The notes below the pieces were generated by a model, which was not told the origin of the DNA, made no database searches, and saw only the letters and a list, made by a program, of their open reading frames with translations. From contig NZ_CP173677.1 in the NCBI RefSeq assembly GCF_045055315.1, positions 1,054,001-1,118,000 on the forward strand: a DNA stretch of 64,000 nucleotides, read 5' to 3'. Source of the DNA: Brachymonas wangyanguii (lineage in GTDB: Bacteria; Pseudomonadota; Gammaproteobacteria; Burkholderiales; Burkholderiaceae_C). Both the position numbers and the translations under genes were made by a program. Of this stretch, positions 52,622 to 60,708 are shown in pieces. Position 1 is the first letter of the stretch. The number at the start of each line of letters is the position of its first letter.

Positions 52622-53095
52622 ATGACAACTGCATCCAGTACCCAGGCCAGCAAGACCGTGCTCGTGCTCAATGGCCCCAACCTCAACCTGCTGGGCTCGC
52701 GTGAGCCGGCGGTGTACGGCTCGTCCACGTTGGCCGATGTCGAGCAGCTGTGCCAGCAGGCCTGTACGCGCCACGGCTGGACACTCGATTTCCGCCAGAG
52801 CAACCATGAAGGCGATCTGGTGGATGCCATCCACGAGGCCGGTCGCCTGCATGCGCAGGGCCTGCTGGTCGGCGTGGTGCTGAATGCCGGGGCCTATACC
52901 CATACCAGCGTGGCCCTGCTCGATGCCATCAAGGGCACGGCGGTGCCGCTGGTCGAGCTGCACATCAGCAATGTGTTTGCGCGTGAGGCCTTCCGCCACC
53001 ATTCCTATATTTCGCCGGCAGCCCGCGCCGTGATGTGCGGCTGGGGCGTGCAAGGCTATGCCATGGCCATCGATGGCCTGCAACACTGGCAGTAA
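52622..53095 (+). CDS. aroQ: type II 3-dehydroquinate dehydratase
   Basis: AroQ dehydrates 3-dehydroquinate in the shikimate pathway. The 157-residue protein has the signatures VLVLNGPNLNLLGSREPAVYG (catalytic Tyr), QSNHEGDLVDAIHEA and the catalytic His in ELHISNVFAREAFRHHS. The ATG with AGGA about eight bases upstream is chosen; a longer frame starts 14 codons earlier. Confidence 0.95.
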   Translation: MTTASSTQASKTVLVLNGPNLNLLGSREPAVYGSSTLADVEQLCQQACTRHGWTLDFRQSNHEGDLVDAIHEAGRLHAQGLLVGVVLNAGAYTHTSVALLDAIKGTAVPLVELHISNVFAREAFRHHSYISPAARAVMCGWGVQGYAMAIDGLQHWQ

Positions 53096-53109
53096 ACAGG
53101 GGAAATGCC

Positions 53110-54360
53110 ATGGATAACTGTTCCGTCAAGCAAGCTGCCGACGAATTGCAGGGCCGCCATATTCTGCTCGGCCTGACCGGAGGCGTGGCTTGCTACAAGT
53201 CGGCCGAGCTGTGCCGCCAGCTGATCAAGGCCGGCGCCACGGTGCAGGTGATGATGACCGAGGCGGCCTGCCAGTTCATCACGCCGGTCACCATGCAGGC
53301 GCTGTCCGGCCATCCGGTGGTGCTGAGCCAGTGGGATGCGCGCACCGCCGACAACATGCCGCACATCCACCTCGGCCGTGATGCCGACCTGATCCTGCTG
53401 GCGCCATGCAGCGCCGATTTCATCGCGCGCCTGGTGCAGGGCCGTGCCGACGAACTGCTGAGTCTGACCTGCCTGGCGCGTCCGGCCGGCAAGCCGCTGC
53501 TGATTGCGCCGGCCATGAACCGCGAGATGTACGCGCATCCGGCCACGCAGCGCAATCTGGCGCAGGTGGCGGCTGATGGCGCCCAGGTGCTGGGTGTCGG
53601 CCATGGCGACCAGGCCTGTGGCGAAGTCGGCGATGGCCGCATGCTGGAGCCGGAGCAGCTGCTGCAGGCGGTGATTGCCCATTTCACGCCCAAGGTGCTG
53701 GCCGGCCAGCAGATCCTGATTACCGCCGGCCCGACCTTCGAGGCGATTGATCCGGTACGTGGCATCACCAACCATTCCAGCGGCAAGATGGGCTTTGCCA
53801 TTGCGCGCGCGGCGCAGGAAGCCGGTGCCTCGGTCAAGCTGATCGCCGGCCCGGTGCACCTGCCCACGCCCGAGGGCGTGACGCGCATCGATGTGCAGAG
53901 CGCGCAGCAGATGCTGGATGCGGTGCGCCTGCATCTGCCCGAATACGGCATCTTCGTGGCCACCGCCGCCGTCGCCGACTGGCGCCCGGCAGAAGCCGCC
54001 GAGCACAAGATCAAGAAGGACGGCAGCGGCGAGGTGCCGGCGATGGCCTTTGTCGAGAACCCGGACATCCTGGCCACCGTGGCGCAGACACCGCAGGCCA
54101 GGGACGGTTCGCTGTTCTGCGTCGGCTTTGCTGCCGAAAGCCAGGATCTGGAGGCCAATGCCCAGGCCAAGCGCGAGCGCAAGCAGGTGCCACTGCTGGT
54201 CGGCAATATCGGCCCGGCCACTTTTGGCAAGGATGACAACGCCTTGCTGCTGGTCGATGCCGAAGGCATGACCGAACTGCCGCATGCCAGCAAGCGCGTG
54301 CTGGCGCAGCAGCTGGTGACCGAGATCGCACGGCGCCTGCCCGATACGCGCAGCGCCTGA
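53110..54360 (+). CDS. coaBC: bifunctional phosphopantothenoylcysteine decarboxylase/synthetase
   Basis: CoaBC adds Cys to 4'-phosphopantothenate and decarboxylates the product in coenzyme A synthesis. The 416-residue protein has an N-terminal flavin decarboxylase domain (LLGLTGGVACYKSAEL; MPHIHLGRDAD with the catalytic His; APAMNREMY) and a C-terminal CTP-dependent synthetase (ITAGPTFEAIDPVRGITNHSSGKMG). Start by GGGGAAA before the ATG. Confidence 0.96.
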   Translation: MDNCSVKQAADELQGRHILLGLTGGVACYKSAELCRQLIKAGATVQVMMTEAACQFITPVTMQALSGHPVVLSQWDARTADNMPHIHLGRDADLILLAPCSADFIARLVQGRADELLSLTCLARPAGKPLLIAPAMNREMYAHPATQRNLAQVAADGAQVLGVGHGDQACGEVGDGRMLEPEQLLQAVIAHFTPKVLAGQQILITAGPTFEAIDPVRGITNHSSGKMGFAIARAAQEAGASVKLIAGPVHLPTPEGVTRIDVQSAQQMLDAVRLHLPEYGIFVATAAVADWRPAEAAEHKIKKDGSGEVPAMAFVENPDILATVAQTPQARDGSLFCVGFAAESQDLEANAQAKRERKQVPLLVGNIGPATFGKDDNALLLVDAEGMTELPHASKRVLAQQLVTEIARRLPDTRSA

Positions 54361-54379
54361 ATCTTGGCCCGCGTCGGCT

Positions 54380-55504
54380 TCAGCCGGCCTGCGCCAGCAC
54401 CAGCAGCTGGCTGACCAGATCCGGCTGCGCCAGCAGGCGTGCACGTGCCTCCAGCGCACAGACGCGCCAGCGCGCCAGCCGCTCCGGCGTCAGTTCTGGC
54501 AACACTACTTCGCCGATGCTGTTCCAGGCATGGTGGAAATCGCGCCAGTCTGCCGGCGCCTGCAACCAGTCCAGAAAGGCATCGAGCTTGGCATGGTGGG
54601 CATTGTCGTCCTGCGGGTAGATGTGCCAGACAAAGGGTTGGCCAGCCCAGAGGGCGCGCACCAGTGAATCTTCACCGCGTACGGCATTGAAATCGCTGGC
54701 CCAGAGCACCGCGTCAAACCCGGCCTGGTCCAGCCAGGGCAGCGCCAGCAACTGGCTGCTGCCGTGCTGTACCGGCAAGCCATGGCCGGTCAGCTGTTCC
54801 AGTGCGGCGCGACCACGACCCTGGAATACCAGCCAGCTGTTCGGGCTGGCGCTGCCGGACAGCTGTTGCAGCAAGGCTGGCAGCGCGTCCGGCTCGTAAC
54901 AGAACAGGCTCAACACCAGATCGCTGCCAGTCGCCACGCCCAGTTGCTGGCGCCAGCCGGCACGGTCAAAGTTCTGCTGGCGCTGCAGCAGGCCGGTTTC
55001 GCGCAGCAGCCCGCCAGTGCCGGGCACAAAACCCGGATAGACAAAACGCTTGCTGCATCCGGCGGCTGGCCCGCTCATTACCGGCGATTGCAGGCCGTGG
55101 CAGCGCAGCACATAGTCCTCGGCCGACAGGTATTCGAGGTTCAGCCAGAGGCCGCCGCTGGCGCCATGGCCCTGCGCCCACCAGGCCTGCACGCTGTCAT
55201 CCAGTTCGCAGCCAAAGGCCTCGATCAGCACATCGCCTGCCTGGGCCGGCAGATCGGCCGCAGGCAGCGGGCTGACCCAGTGCCGTACGTCCACCGCGCT
55301 GTGTTCCGGTGCCATCCAGGTCAGCACCTCTGGCTGGTCGATCCACAAGCGTACGCGCTGGCCGCGGCTGGCCAGCTGGCTGGCGAGACGCCAGCAGACG
55401 CCGGCATCGCCGTAGTTGTCGATCACGGTGCAGAAGATGTCCCATTGCAAGGGCGGCAGGGCGGGCAGGGCAGTGGTATCAGGCATGCCCGCATTGTCCG
55501 TCAT
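54380..55504 (-). CDS. earP: EF-P arginine rhamnosyltransferase EarP
   Basis: EarP adds rhamnose to Arg32 of elongation factor P, which lets it relieve ribosome stalling at polyproline. The 374-residue GT-B protein has the family blocks DIFCTVIDNYGDAGVCWRLA (with the conserved Asp residues) at the N-terminus and PFVWHIYPQDDNAHHAKL in the C-terminal half. efp is normally adjacent to earP but is not in this window. It converges on coaBC and is divergent from uvrC. Confidence 0.92.
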   Translation of the reverse strand: MTDNAGMPDTTALPALPPLQWDIFCTVIDNYGDAGVCWRLASQLASRGQRVRLWIDQPEVLTWMAPEHSAVDVRHWVSPLPAADLPAQAGDVLIEAFGCELDDSVQAWWAQGHGASGGLWLNLEYLSAEDYVLRCHGLQSPVMSGPAAGCSKRFVYPGFVPGTGGLLRETGLLQRQQNFDRAGWRQQLGVATGSDLVLSLFCYEPDALPALLQQLSGSASPNSWLVFQGRGRAALEQLTGHGLPVQHGSSQLLALPWLDQAGFDAVLWASDFNAVRGEDSLVRALWAGQPFVWHIYPQDDNAHHAKLDAFLDWLQAPADWRDFHHAWNSIGEVVLPELTPERLARWRVCALEARARLLAQPDLVSQLLVLAQAG

Positions 55505-55532
55505 CCCGGTGCGGCAACCCTACAATGCAGGC

Positions 55533-57557
55533 ATGAGCGCATCGCCCCAGGACCCCCAGCCCGCAGAATCCCCGACGCCCGCAGCCAGCAGCGGCCATGA
55601 TCCCGCCGTGCTGGAGCAGGTCGCAGCGCTGCCGGCGCTGCCCGGTGTCTACCGCTATTTCGATGCCGACGACCAGGTGCTGTACGTCGGCAAGGCGATC
55701 CACCTGAAGCGGCGTGTCTCCAGCTATTTCCAGAAGGACCACGGCGGCACGCGCATCGGCTTCATGGTGGGCAAGATCCGCCGGCTCGAAGTCACGGTGG
55801 TGCGCTCCGAGGCCGAAGCGCTGATCCTGGAAAACAACCTGATCAAGACGCTCAAGCCCAAGTACAACATCCTGTTCCGGGATGACAAGAGCTATCCCTA
55901 TCTGCGCTTCAGCGGCATCAGCCATAACAAGAACTTGCCGGACGACAAGCCGCAGCCCGGCGCGTTTCCGCGCATCTCCTATTACCGTGGCGCCACCGAC
56001 AAGCACAACCGCTACTTCGGCCCGTACCCGAACGCCTGGGCGGTGAAGGAAAGCATCCAGCTGCTGCAGAAGGTATTCCGGCTGCGCACCTGCGAGGATT
56101 CGGTCTTCAGCAACCGCACGCGGCCCTGCCTGCTGTACCAGATCAAGCGCTGCACCGCACCCTGTGTCGGCCTGATCGATACGGCAGCCTATGCCGATGA
56201 TGTCGCGCATGCCCAGGCCTTTCTCGATGGCTCGGCCGATGACGTGATGCGCCAGCTGCAGCAGCGCATGATGGATTACTCCGAGCGCATGGCGTACGAG
56301 CAGGCGGCGCAGGTGCGCGACCAGTTGTCGGCGCTGAGCGCCATCCTGCACCAGCAGGCGGTGGAATCCACCAGTGACAAGGACGTCGATATCCTGGCGG
56401 TCAAGGTGCTGGGCGGCAAGGCCTGTGTCAACCTGGCGATGGTGCGCGGTGGCCGCCATCTGGGCGACAAGCCGCATTTTCCGTCGCAGCTCGATGATGC
56501 GCGCAAGCTGGTCGAAGGCGAGGAGGGCGGCATCGAGGCCACGCACGAACAGCTGGAGCAGGCCGTACTCGAAGCCTTTGTCGCGCAGCACTACCTGGGT
56601 TCCGACATGCCGCCGGTGCTGGTGACCAGCGTGCCGCTGCAACCGGCGCTGGTCGCGGCGTTGTCGGCGCAGGCCGGCCGCAAGATCACGGCGGTGCACC
56701 AGCCGCGTGAACTGCGCCGCACCTGGCTGCAGATGGCCGAGCAGAACGCCGGCCTGCAACTGGCGCGCCTGCTGGCCGAAGAGGGCTCGCAGCGTGCGCG
56801 TACGCGGGCGCTGGCCGAAGCGCTCGGGCTGGAGCGCGAGGAGCTCGACAGCCTGCATATCGAGTGCTTCGATATCTCGCACACCGCTGGTGAGGCCAGC
56901 CAGGCTTCCTGCGTGGTGTTCCAGAACCACGCCATGCAGCCCTCGCGCTACCGCCGCTACGGCATCGAGGGCATCACGCCCGGTGACGATTACGCCGCCA
57001 TGCGCCAGGTGCTGCAGCGCCGTTACGGCAAGTTGGCCGAGCAGATCCGTGCCTGGCAGGACGAGGCGGCCGAATCGGGTGAAGCGGCTGACAGCGACAA
57101 GGCTCCGCGCTGGCCCGACATCGTGCTGATCGATGGCGGCAAGGGCCAGGTCGGCGTGGCACGCGAGGTGTTCAGCGATCTCGGCATGGACCTGTCGCGC
57201 ATCGTCGGCGTGGAAAAGGGCGAGGGCCGCAAGGTCGGCCTGGAAGAGCTGGTGTTTGCCGATGGCCGCGAGAAGATCTGGCTGGGCCAGGATTCGGCGG
57301 CACTGATGCTGGTGGCGCAGATCCGCGACGAGGCACACCGCTTTGCCATTACCGGCATGCGCGCCAAGCGCGCCCGCGTACGCACCGGCGGCAGCCGGCT
57401 GGAAGACATCCCCGGCATTGGCCCGAAACGGCGCGCGCGCCTGTTGCAGCGCTTTGGCGGAGTCGCCGGCGTGGCCAAGGCCTCCGAAGAGGATCTGGCC
57501 AGCGTCGAGGGTATTTCCACCGAGCTGGCGGCGCAGATCTACCGCGCATTGCACTGA
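55533..57557 (+). CDS. uvrC: excinuclease ABC subunit C
   Basis: UvrC makes the two incisions in nucleotide excision repair. The 674-residue protein has an N-terminal GIY-YIG domain (LPGVYRYFDADDQVLYVGKA), a UVR motif (YSERMAYEQAAQVRDQLSAL), an RNase H-like C-terminal nuclease (IECFDISHTAGEASQASCVVF; DIVLIDGGKGQVGVA) and tandem HhH motifs. An acidic linker (EAAESGEAADSDKAPRWPD) lies in the nuclease domain. The start is the first ATG after earP; the extension upstream is inside earP. Confidence 0.96.
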   Translation: MSASPQDPQPAESPTPAASSGHDPAVLEQVAALPALPGVYRYFDADDQVLYVGKAIHLKRRVSSYFQKDHGGTRIGFMVGKIRRLEVTVVRSEAEALILENNLIKTLKPKYNILFRDDKSYPYLRFSGISHNKNLPDDKPQPGAFPRISYYRGATDKHNRYFGPYPNAWAVKESIQLLQKVFRLRTCEDSVFSNRTRPCLLYQIKRCTAPCVGLIDTAAYADDVAHAQAFLDGSADDVMRQLQQRMMDYSERMAYEQAAQVRDQLSALSAILHQQAVESTSDKDVDILAVKVLGGKACVNLAMVRGGRHLGDKPHFPSQLDDARKLVEGEEGGIEATHEQLEQAVLEAFVAQHYLGSDMPPVLVTSVPLQPALVAALSAQAGRKITAVHQPRELRRTWLQMAEQNAGLQLARLLAEEGSQRARTRALAEALGLEREELDSLHIECFDISHTAGEASQASCVVFQNHAMQPSRYRRYGIEGITPGDDYAAMRQVLQRRYGKLAEQIRAWQDEAAESGEAADSDKAPRWPDIVLIDGGKGQVGVAREVFSDLGMDLSRIVGVEKGEGRKVGLEELVFADGREKIWLGQDSAALMLVAQIRDEAHRFAITGMRAKRARVRTGGSRLEDIPGIGPKRRARLLQRFGGVAGVAKASEEDLASVEGISTELAAQIYRALH

Positions 57558-57618
57558 CAGCGCCGGGGCTGATGTTTCCATGCCACAATCGGCAGGATAC
57601 CGTTTGCCCTGATACGCC

Positions 57619-58185
57619 ATGTTCCTGACCATTCCCACCGCCCTGACCTGGACGCGCATTGCCGCCATTCCCCTGCTGATGGCGGTGTTCTACATGCCGT
57701 TGGCAGAGCAGACGCAGAACCTGGTGGCGGCGCTGATGTTCATCATCTTTGCCATGACGGACTGGTTTGACGGCTACCTGGCGCGCAAGCTCAACCAGAC
57801 TTCGGCCTTTGGTGCCTTCCTGGATCCGGTGGCCGACAAGTTCCTGGTTTGTGCCAGCGTGCTGGTGCTGGTGCACCTGCAGCGTGCCGACGTGTTTGCC
57901 GCCCTCATCATCATTGGCCGTGAAATCGCCATTTCCGCCTTGCGCGAATGGATGGCGCAGATCGGTGCGTCGCGCAGCGTGGCGGTGCACATGATCGGCA
58001 AGATCAAGACCACGGTGCAGATGACGGCGATTCCCTTCCTGCTCTATAACGGCCAGCTGTTCGACCTGATCGATACCCGCTTCTGGGGCAACATCCTGCT
58101 CTGGCTGGCGGTGGTGCTGACGGTCTGGTCCATGGTCTACTACATGCGCAAGGCGATTCCGGAAATCCGCCAGCGTATCCGCTGA
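57619..58185 (+). CDS. pgsA: CDP-diacylglycerol-glycerol-3-phosphate 3-phosphatidyltransferase
   Basis: PgsA makes phosphatidylglycerophosphate, the precursor of phosphatidylglycerol, in the inner membrane. The 188-residue protein has the CDP-alcohol phosphotransferase motif D-x2-D-G-x2-A-R-x8-G-x3-D-x3-D in DWFDGYLARKL through FGAFLDPVADK, with about five membrane helices. It follows uvrC, the gene order also seen in E. coli. Confidence 0.96.
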   Translation: MFLTIPTALTWTRIAAIPLLMAVFYMPLAEQTQNLVAALMFIIFAMTDWFDGYLARKLNQTSAFGAFLDPVADKFLVCASVLVLVHLQRADVFAALIIIGREIAISALREWMAQIGASRSVAVHMIGKIKTTVQMTAIPFLLYNGQLFDLIDTRFWGNILLWLAVVLTVWSMVYYMRKAIPEIRQRIR

Positions 58186-58197
58186 TCCGGTAGCGCC

Positions 58198-59295
58198 ATG
58201 AAAACGCACCGCATTGCCGTCATCGCCGGCGACGGCATCGGCCAGGAAGTCATGCCCGAAGGCCTGCGCGTGCTGCAGGTAGCGGCACAGCGCTTCGGCT
58301 TTGCCCTGCAGTGTGACCATTTCGACTTTGCCTGCTGGGACTACTACCGGCAGCACGGTCGCATGCTGCCGGAAGACTGGAAGCAGCAGATCGGCACGCA
58401 CGACGCGATCTACTTCGGCGCTGTCGGCTGGCCAGACAAGATCCCCGACCATATCTCGCTATGGGAATCGCTGCTGCTGTTCCGCCGCGAGTTTGACCAG
58501 TACATCAACCTGCGTCCGGCGCGCCTGATGCCGGGCGTGACGGCACCGGTGGTGCGCCGCGACGGCAGCCCGCGCCAGCCCGGCGAGATCGACATGCTGA
58601 TCGTGCGCGAGAACACCGAGGGGGAGTATTCCTCCATCGGTGGCCGCATGTTCGAGGGCACCGAGCGCGAGCTGGTGATGCAGGAAACCGTGATGACGCG
58701 CCTGGGCGTGGACCGCGTGCTGCGCTTCGCCTTCGAGCTGGCACAATCGCGCCCGCGCCAGCACCTGACCAGCGCCACCAAGTCCAACGGCATTGCCATC
58801 ACCATGCCGTACTGGGACGAGCGCGTCGCGCTGATGGCGCGCCAATATCCGGATGTGGTGGTGGACAAGTTCCATATCGACATCCTCACCGCGCACTTTG
58901 TGCAGCGGCCGGACTACTTCGACGTGGTGGTAGCCAGCAACCTGTTTGGCGACATCCTGAGCGATCTCGGCCCGGCCTGTACCGGCACCATTGGCATCGC
59001 GCCCAGTGCCAACCTGAATCCGACGCGCCGTTTCCCTTCGCTGTTCGAGCCGGTGCATGGCTCGGCGCCGGATATTGCCGGCAAGGGCATCGCGAACCCG
59101 GTTGGCCAGATCTGGGCTGGTGCCATGATGCTGGACTTCCTGGGCCATCGCGACGCGCACGATGCCATCGTGCAGGCGATCGAGCAGGTGCTGGATCCGC
59201 AGCATGGCCTACCACGCACGCCGGACCTGCATGGCGGCCATGCGACGACGGTGGAGATGGGCAGGGCGGTAGCGCAGGTGCTGCAGGCGGGGTAA
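58198..59295 (+). CDS. tartrate/D-malate-type dehydrogenase (isocitrate/IPMDH family)
   Basis: The 365-residue NAD-dependent beta-decarboxylating dehydrogenase has the family signatures IAGDGIGQEVMPEG, LLIVRENTEGEYSSIGG-type loop, the catalytic Lys/Asp region VVDKFHIDILTAHFV and NLFGDILSDLGPACTGTIGIAPSAN. The NTEGEYS loop and the missing leucine-pathway neighbours favour tartrate dehydrogenase or D-malate dehydrogenase over LeuB. It starts 12 bases after pgsA. Confidence 0.85.
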   Translation: MKTHRIAVIAGDGIGQEVMPEGLRVLQVAAQRFGFALQCDHFDFACWDYYRQHGRMLPEDWKQQIGTHDAIYFGAVGWPDKIPDHISLWESLLLFRREFDQYINLRPARLMPGVTAPVVRRDGSPRQPGEIDMLIVRENTEGEYSSIGGRMFEGTERELVMQETVMTRLGVDRVLRFAFELAQSRPRQHLTSATKSNGIAITMPYWDERVALMARQYPDVVVDKFHIDILTAHFVQRPDYFDVVVASNLFGDILSDLGPACTGTIGIAPSANLNPTRRFPSLFEPVHGSAPDIAGKGIANPVGQIWAGAMMLDFLGHRDAHDAIVQAIEQVLDPQHGLPRTPDLHGGHATTVEMGRAVAQVLQAG

Positions 59296-59333
59296 GCCCT
59301 GTGGACGCGACAGGGCATCCAGATATGCAGACA

Positions 59334-59369
59334 TAAAAAAAGCACTTGGTGAAAATTCCAAGTGCTTTC
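59334..59369 (-). terminator. terminator of the hupB/tRNA-Val transcript
   Basis: On the minus strand AAAGCACTTGG/CCAAGTGCTTT with an 8-base loop is followed by a run of T. It lies 27 bases past the tRNA-Val CCA end and can also stop the convergent dehydrogenase transcript. Confidence 0.8.
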
Positions 59370-59395
59370 TTCTGTGCCGCAGCAGATCGTTGTGG

Positions 59396-59471
59396 TGGTG
59401 GGTGCTGACGGGGTCGAACCGCCGACCTACGCCTTGTAAGGGCGCCGCTCTACCAACTGAGCTAAGCACCC
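59396..59471 (-). tRNA. tRNA-Val (anticodon TAC)
   Basis: A 76-nt cloverleaf has acceptor GGGTGCT/AGCACCC, encoded CCA, anticodon stem GCGCC/GGCGT and loop CTTACAA, giving anticodon TAC. It starts eight bases after hupB and is surely co-transcribed with it. Confidence 0.96.
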
Positions 59472-59479
59472 CACGCCGA

Positions 59480-59752
59480 TCAATTCAGGGCATCTTTCAG
59501 TCCCTTGCCAGGACGGAATTTCGGAATTCTAGCAGCTTTAATCGGGATTTCCTCGCCGGTCTGCGGATTTCTGCCTTTTCTTGCAGCGCGCTTGGCTACA
59601 TCAAAGGTGCCAAAACCCACCAGGGTCACGCTGCCGCCCTTTTTTAGAGTGGTGGTGACAGCCCCCAAGGTGGCCTCGAGCGCACGGGCTGCGGCTGCCT
59701 TGGAGATCCCTGCCTGCTTGGCAATATGTTCGATCAACTCTGTCTTGTTCAC
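59480..59752 (-). CDS. hupB: DNA-binding protein HU-beta
   Basis: HU bends and compacts DNA. The 90-residue protein shows the full HU pattern: KTELIEHIAKQAGISKAAAARAL, the GFGTF turn and the arm motif GRNPQTGEEIPIKAARIPKFRPGK. I use a GTG start because GGGGGA lies before it and the size is then exactly that of HU; the frame is open upstream without support. Confidence 0.96.
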   Translation of the reverse strand: MNKTELIEHIAKQAGISKAAAARALEATLGAVTTTLKKGGSVTLVGFGTFDVAKRAARKGRNPQTGEEIPIKAARIPKFRPGKGLKDALN

Positions 59753-59870
59753 TGAAGTCCCCCGATTGTTGCTTGTCTGGAGCGCATGTCTGGAGCCGGG
59801 ACGGGTGCATGGACAGACCTGGGCATACATGCGTTACACCACCAGCGCACAATCGTCCTATCCGATTCAT

Positions 59871-59948
59871 TGTAGCGAGCTTGTCCGGAACACTCCATGT
59901 AGCATTCGATGGAGTGTCGCGTTTCATCCTCAGGTCAATCGCTACATG
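59871..59948. other. nested dyad symmetry between hupB and the acyl cluster
   Basis: An outer pair TGTAGCG/CGCTACA (59871-59877, 59940-59946) encloses a perfect 9-bp inner pair ACACTCCAT/ATGGAGTGT (59890-59898, 59909-59917). A competing pair CATGTAGC/GCTACATG (59896-59903, 59941-59948) can form instead. This may be an operator or a switchable RNA leader. Confidence 0.5.
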
Positions 59949-60044
59949 CAGGGTTGATGGCGCCATCGTTTTCTTGACTTAATCTTCCGCTAAGCCTCCC
60001 TCTGCATCATCCCTCCCATGCCCCACCGGGCGAAGGAGTAGATG

Positions 60045-60708
60045 ATGGGAATTCCCCTGCCAGGCAGGACAGACACAGAGGCGCCGCGCCAGCGGCTGAA
60101 GCCGGAAGCCCTGCGCCTGTTGCCAGCGGTTGACCCGCTGCAGCGTCACCGTATCGAGGCCTATGTGGCCGGGCGTTTTTTGCTCGAGCACGGTGCGCAG
60201 CTGACGCGTTTTCTGCCGATGCTGTATGGCCTGGTCGATGCCGCTGGTCAGTTGCAGGGCGCACTCGGCTTGCGCAGCGCCGCCGAAGACACGCTGTTCC
60301 TGGAACGCTACCTGCCACAGCGTGTCGATCGGATGATGGGCCGGCTGATCGGCCATGTGCCAGCGCGCAGCGAACTGGTCGAGGTCGGCAATCTGGCAGC
60401 CAATGGCCGTGGTTCGGCGCGCGCTGATCGTGCTGTTGACGCAGAAGCTGGAGTCACTGGGCCTGCGCTGGGTCACGTTTACCGGCACGACGGCACTGGT
60501 GAACAGTTTTCGTCGCCTGGGCATCGAGCCGCATGCGCTGGGACTGGCCGATCCGCTCTGTCTGGACGAGGAAGAACGGCAGGCCTGGGGCCACTATTAC
60601 GATTGCGGCCCGCAGGTGATGGCGGTGTCGGTAGCGCAGGCGCGTGCCCAGCTGCAGCGTCTGCGCCTCTGGCCGGCGCAGGTCGTGGAGCGCAGCGATG
60701 TCCATTGA
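60045..60708 (+). pseudogene. thermostable-hemolysin-family protein, frameshifted
   Basis: The first frame gives RHRIEAYVAGRFLLEHGAQL through ELVEVGNLAANGRGSAR, then loses the family pattern. From about 60420 the +1 frame continues it (RALIVLLTQKLESLGLRWVTFTGTTALVNSFRRLG to the end). The break lies in a CG-dinucleotide run (GGCGCGCGCT) and a lost CG pair would explain it. The family (PF12261 type) is acetyltransferase-like rather than a proven toxin. AAGGAG precedes the second of two adjacent ATGs. It could also be a sequencing error. Confidence 0.8.
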
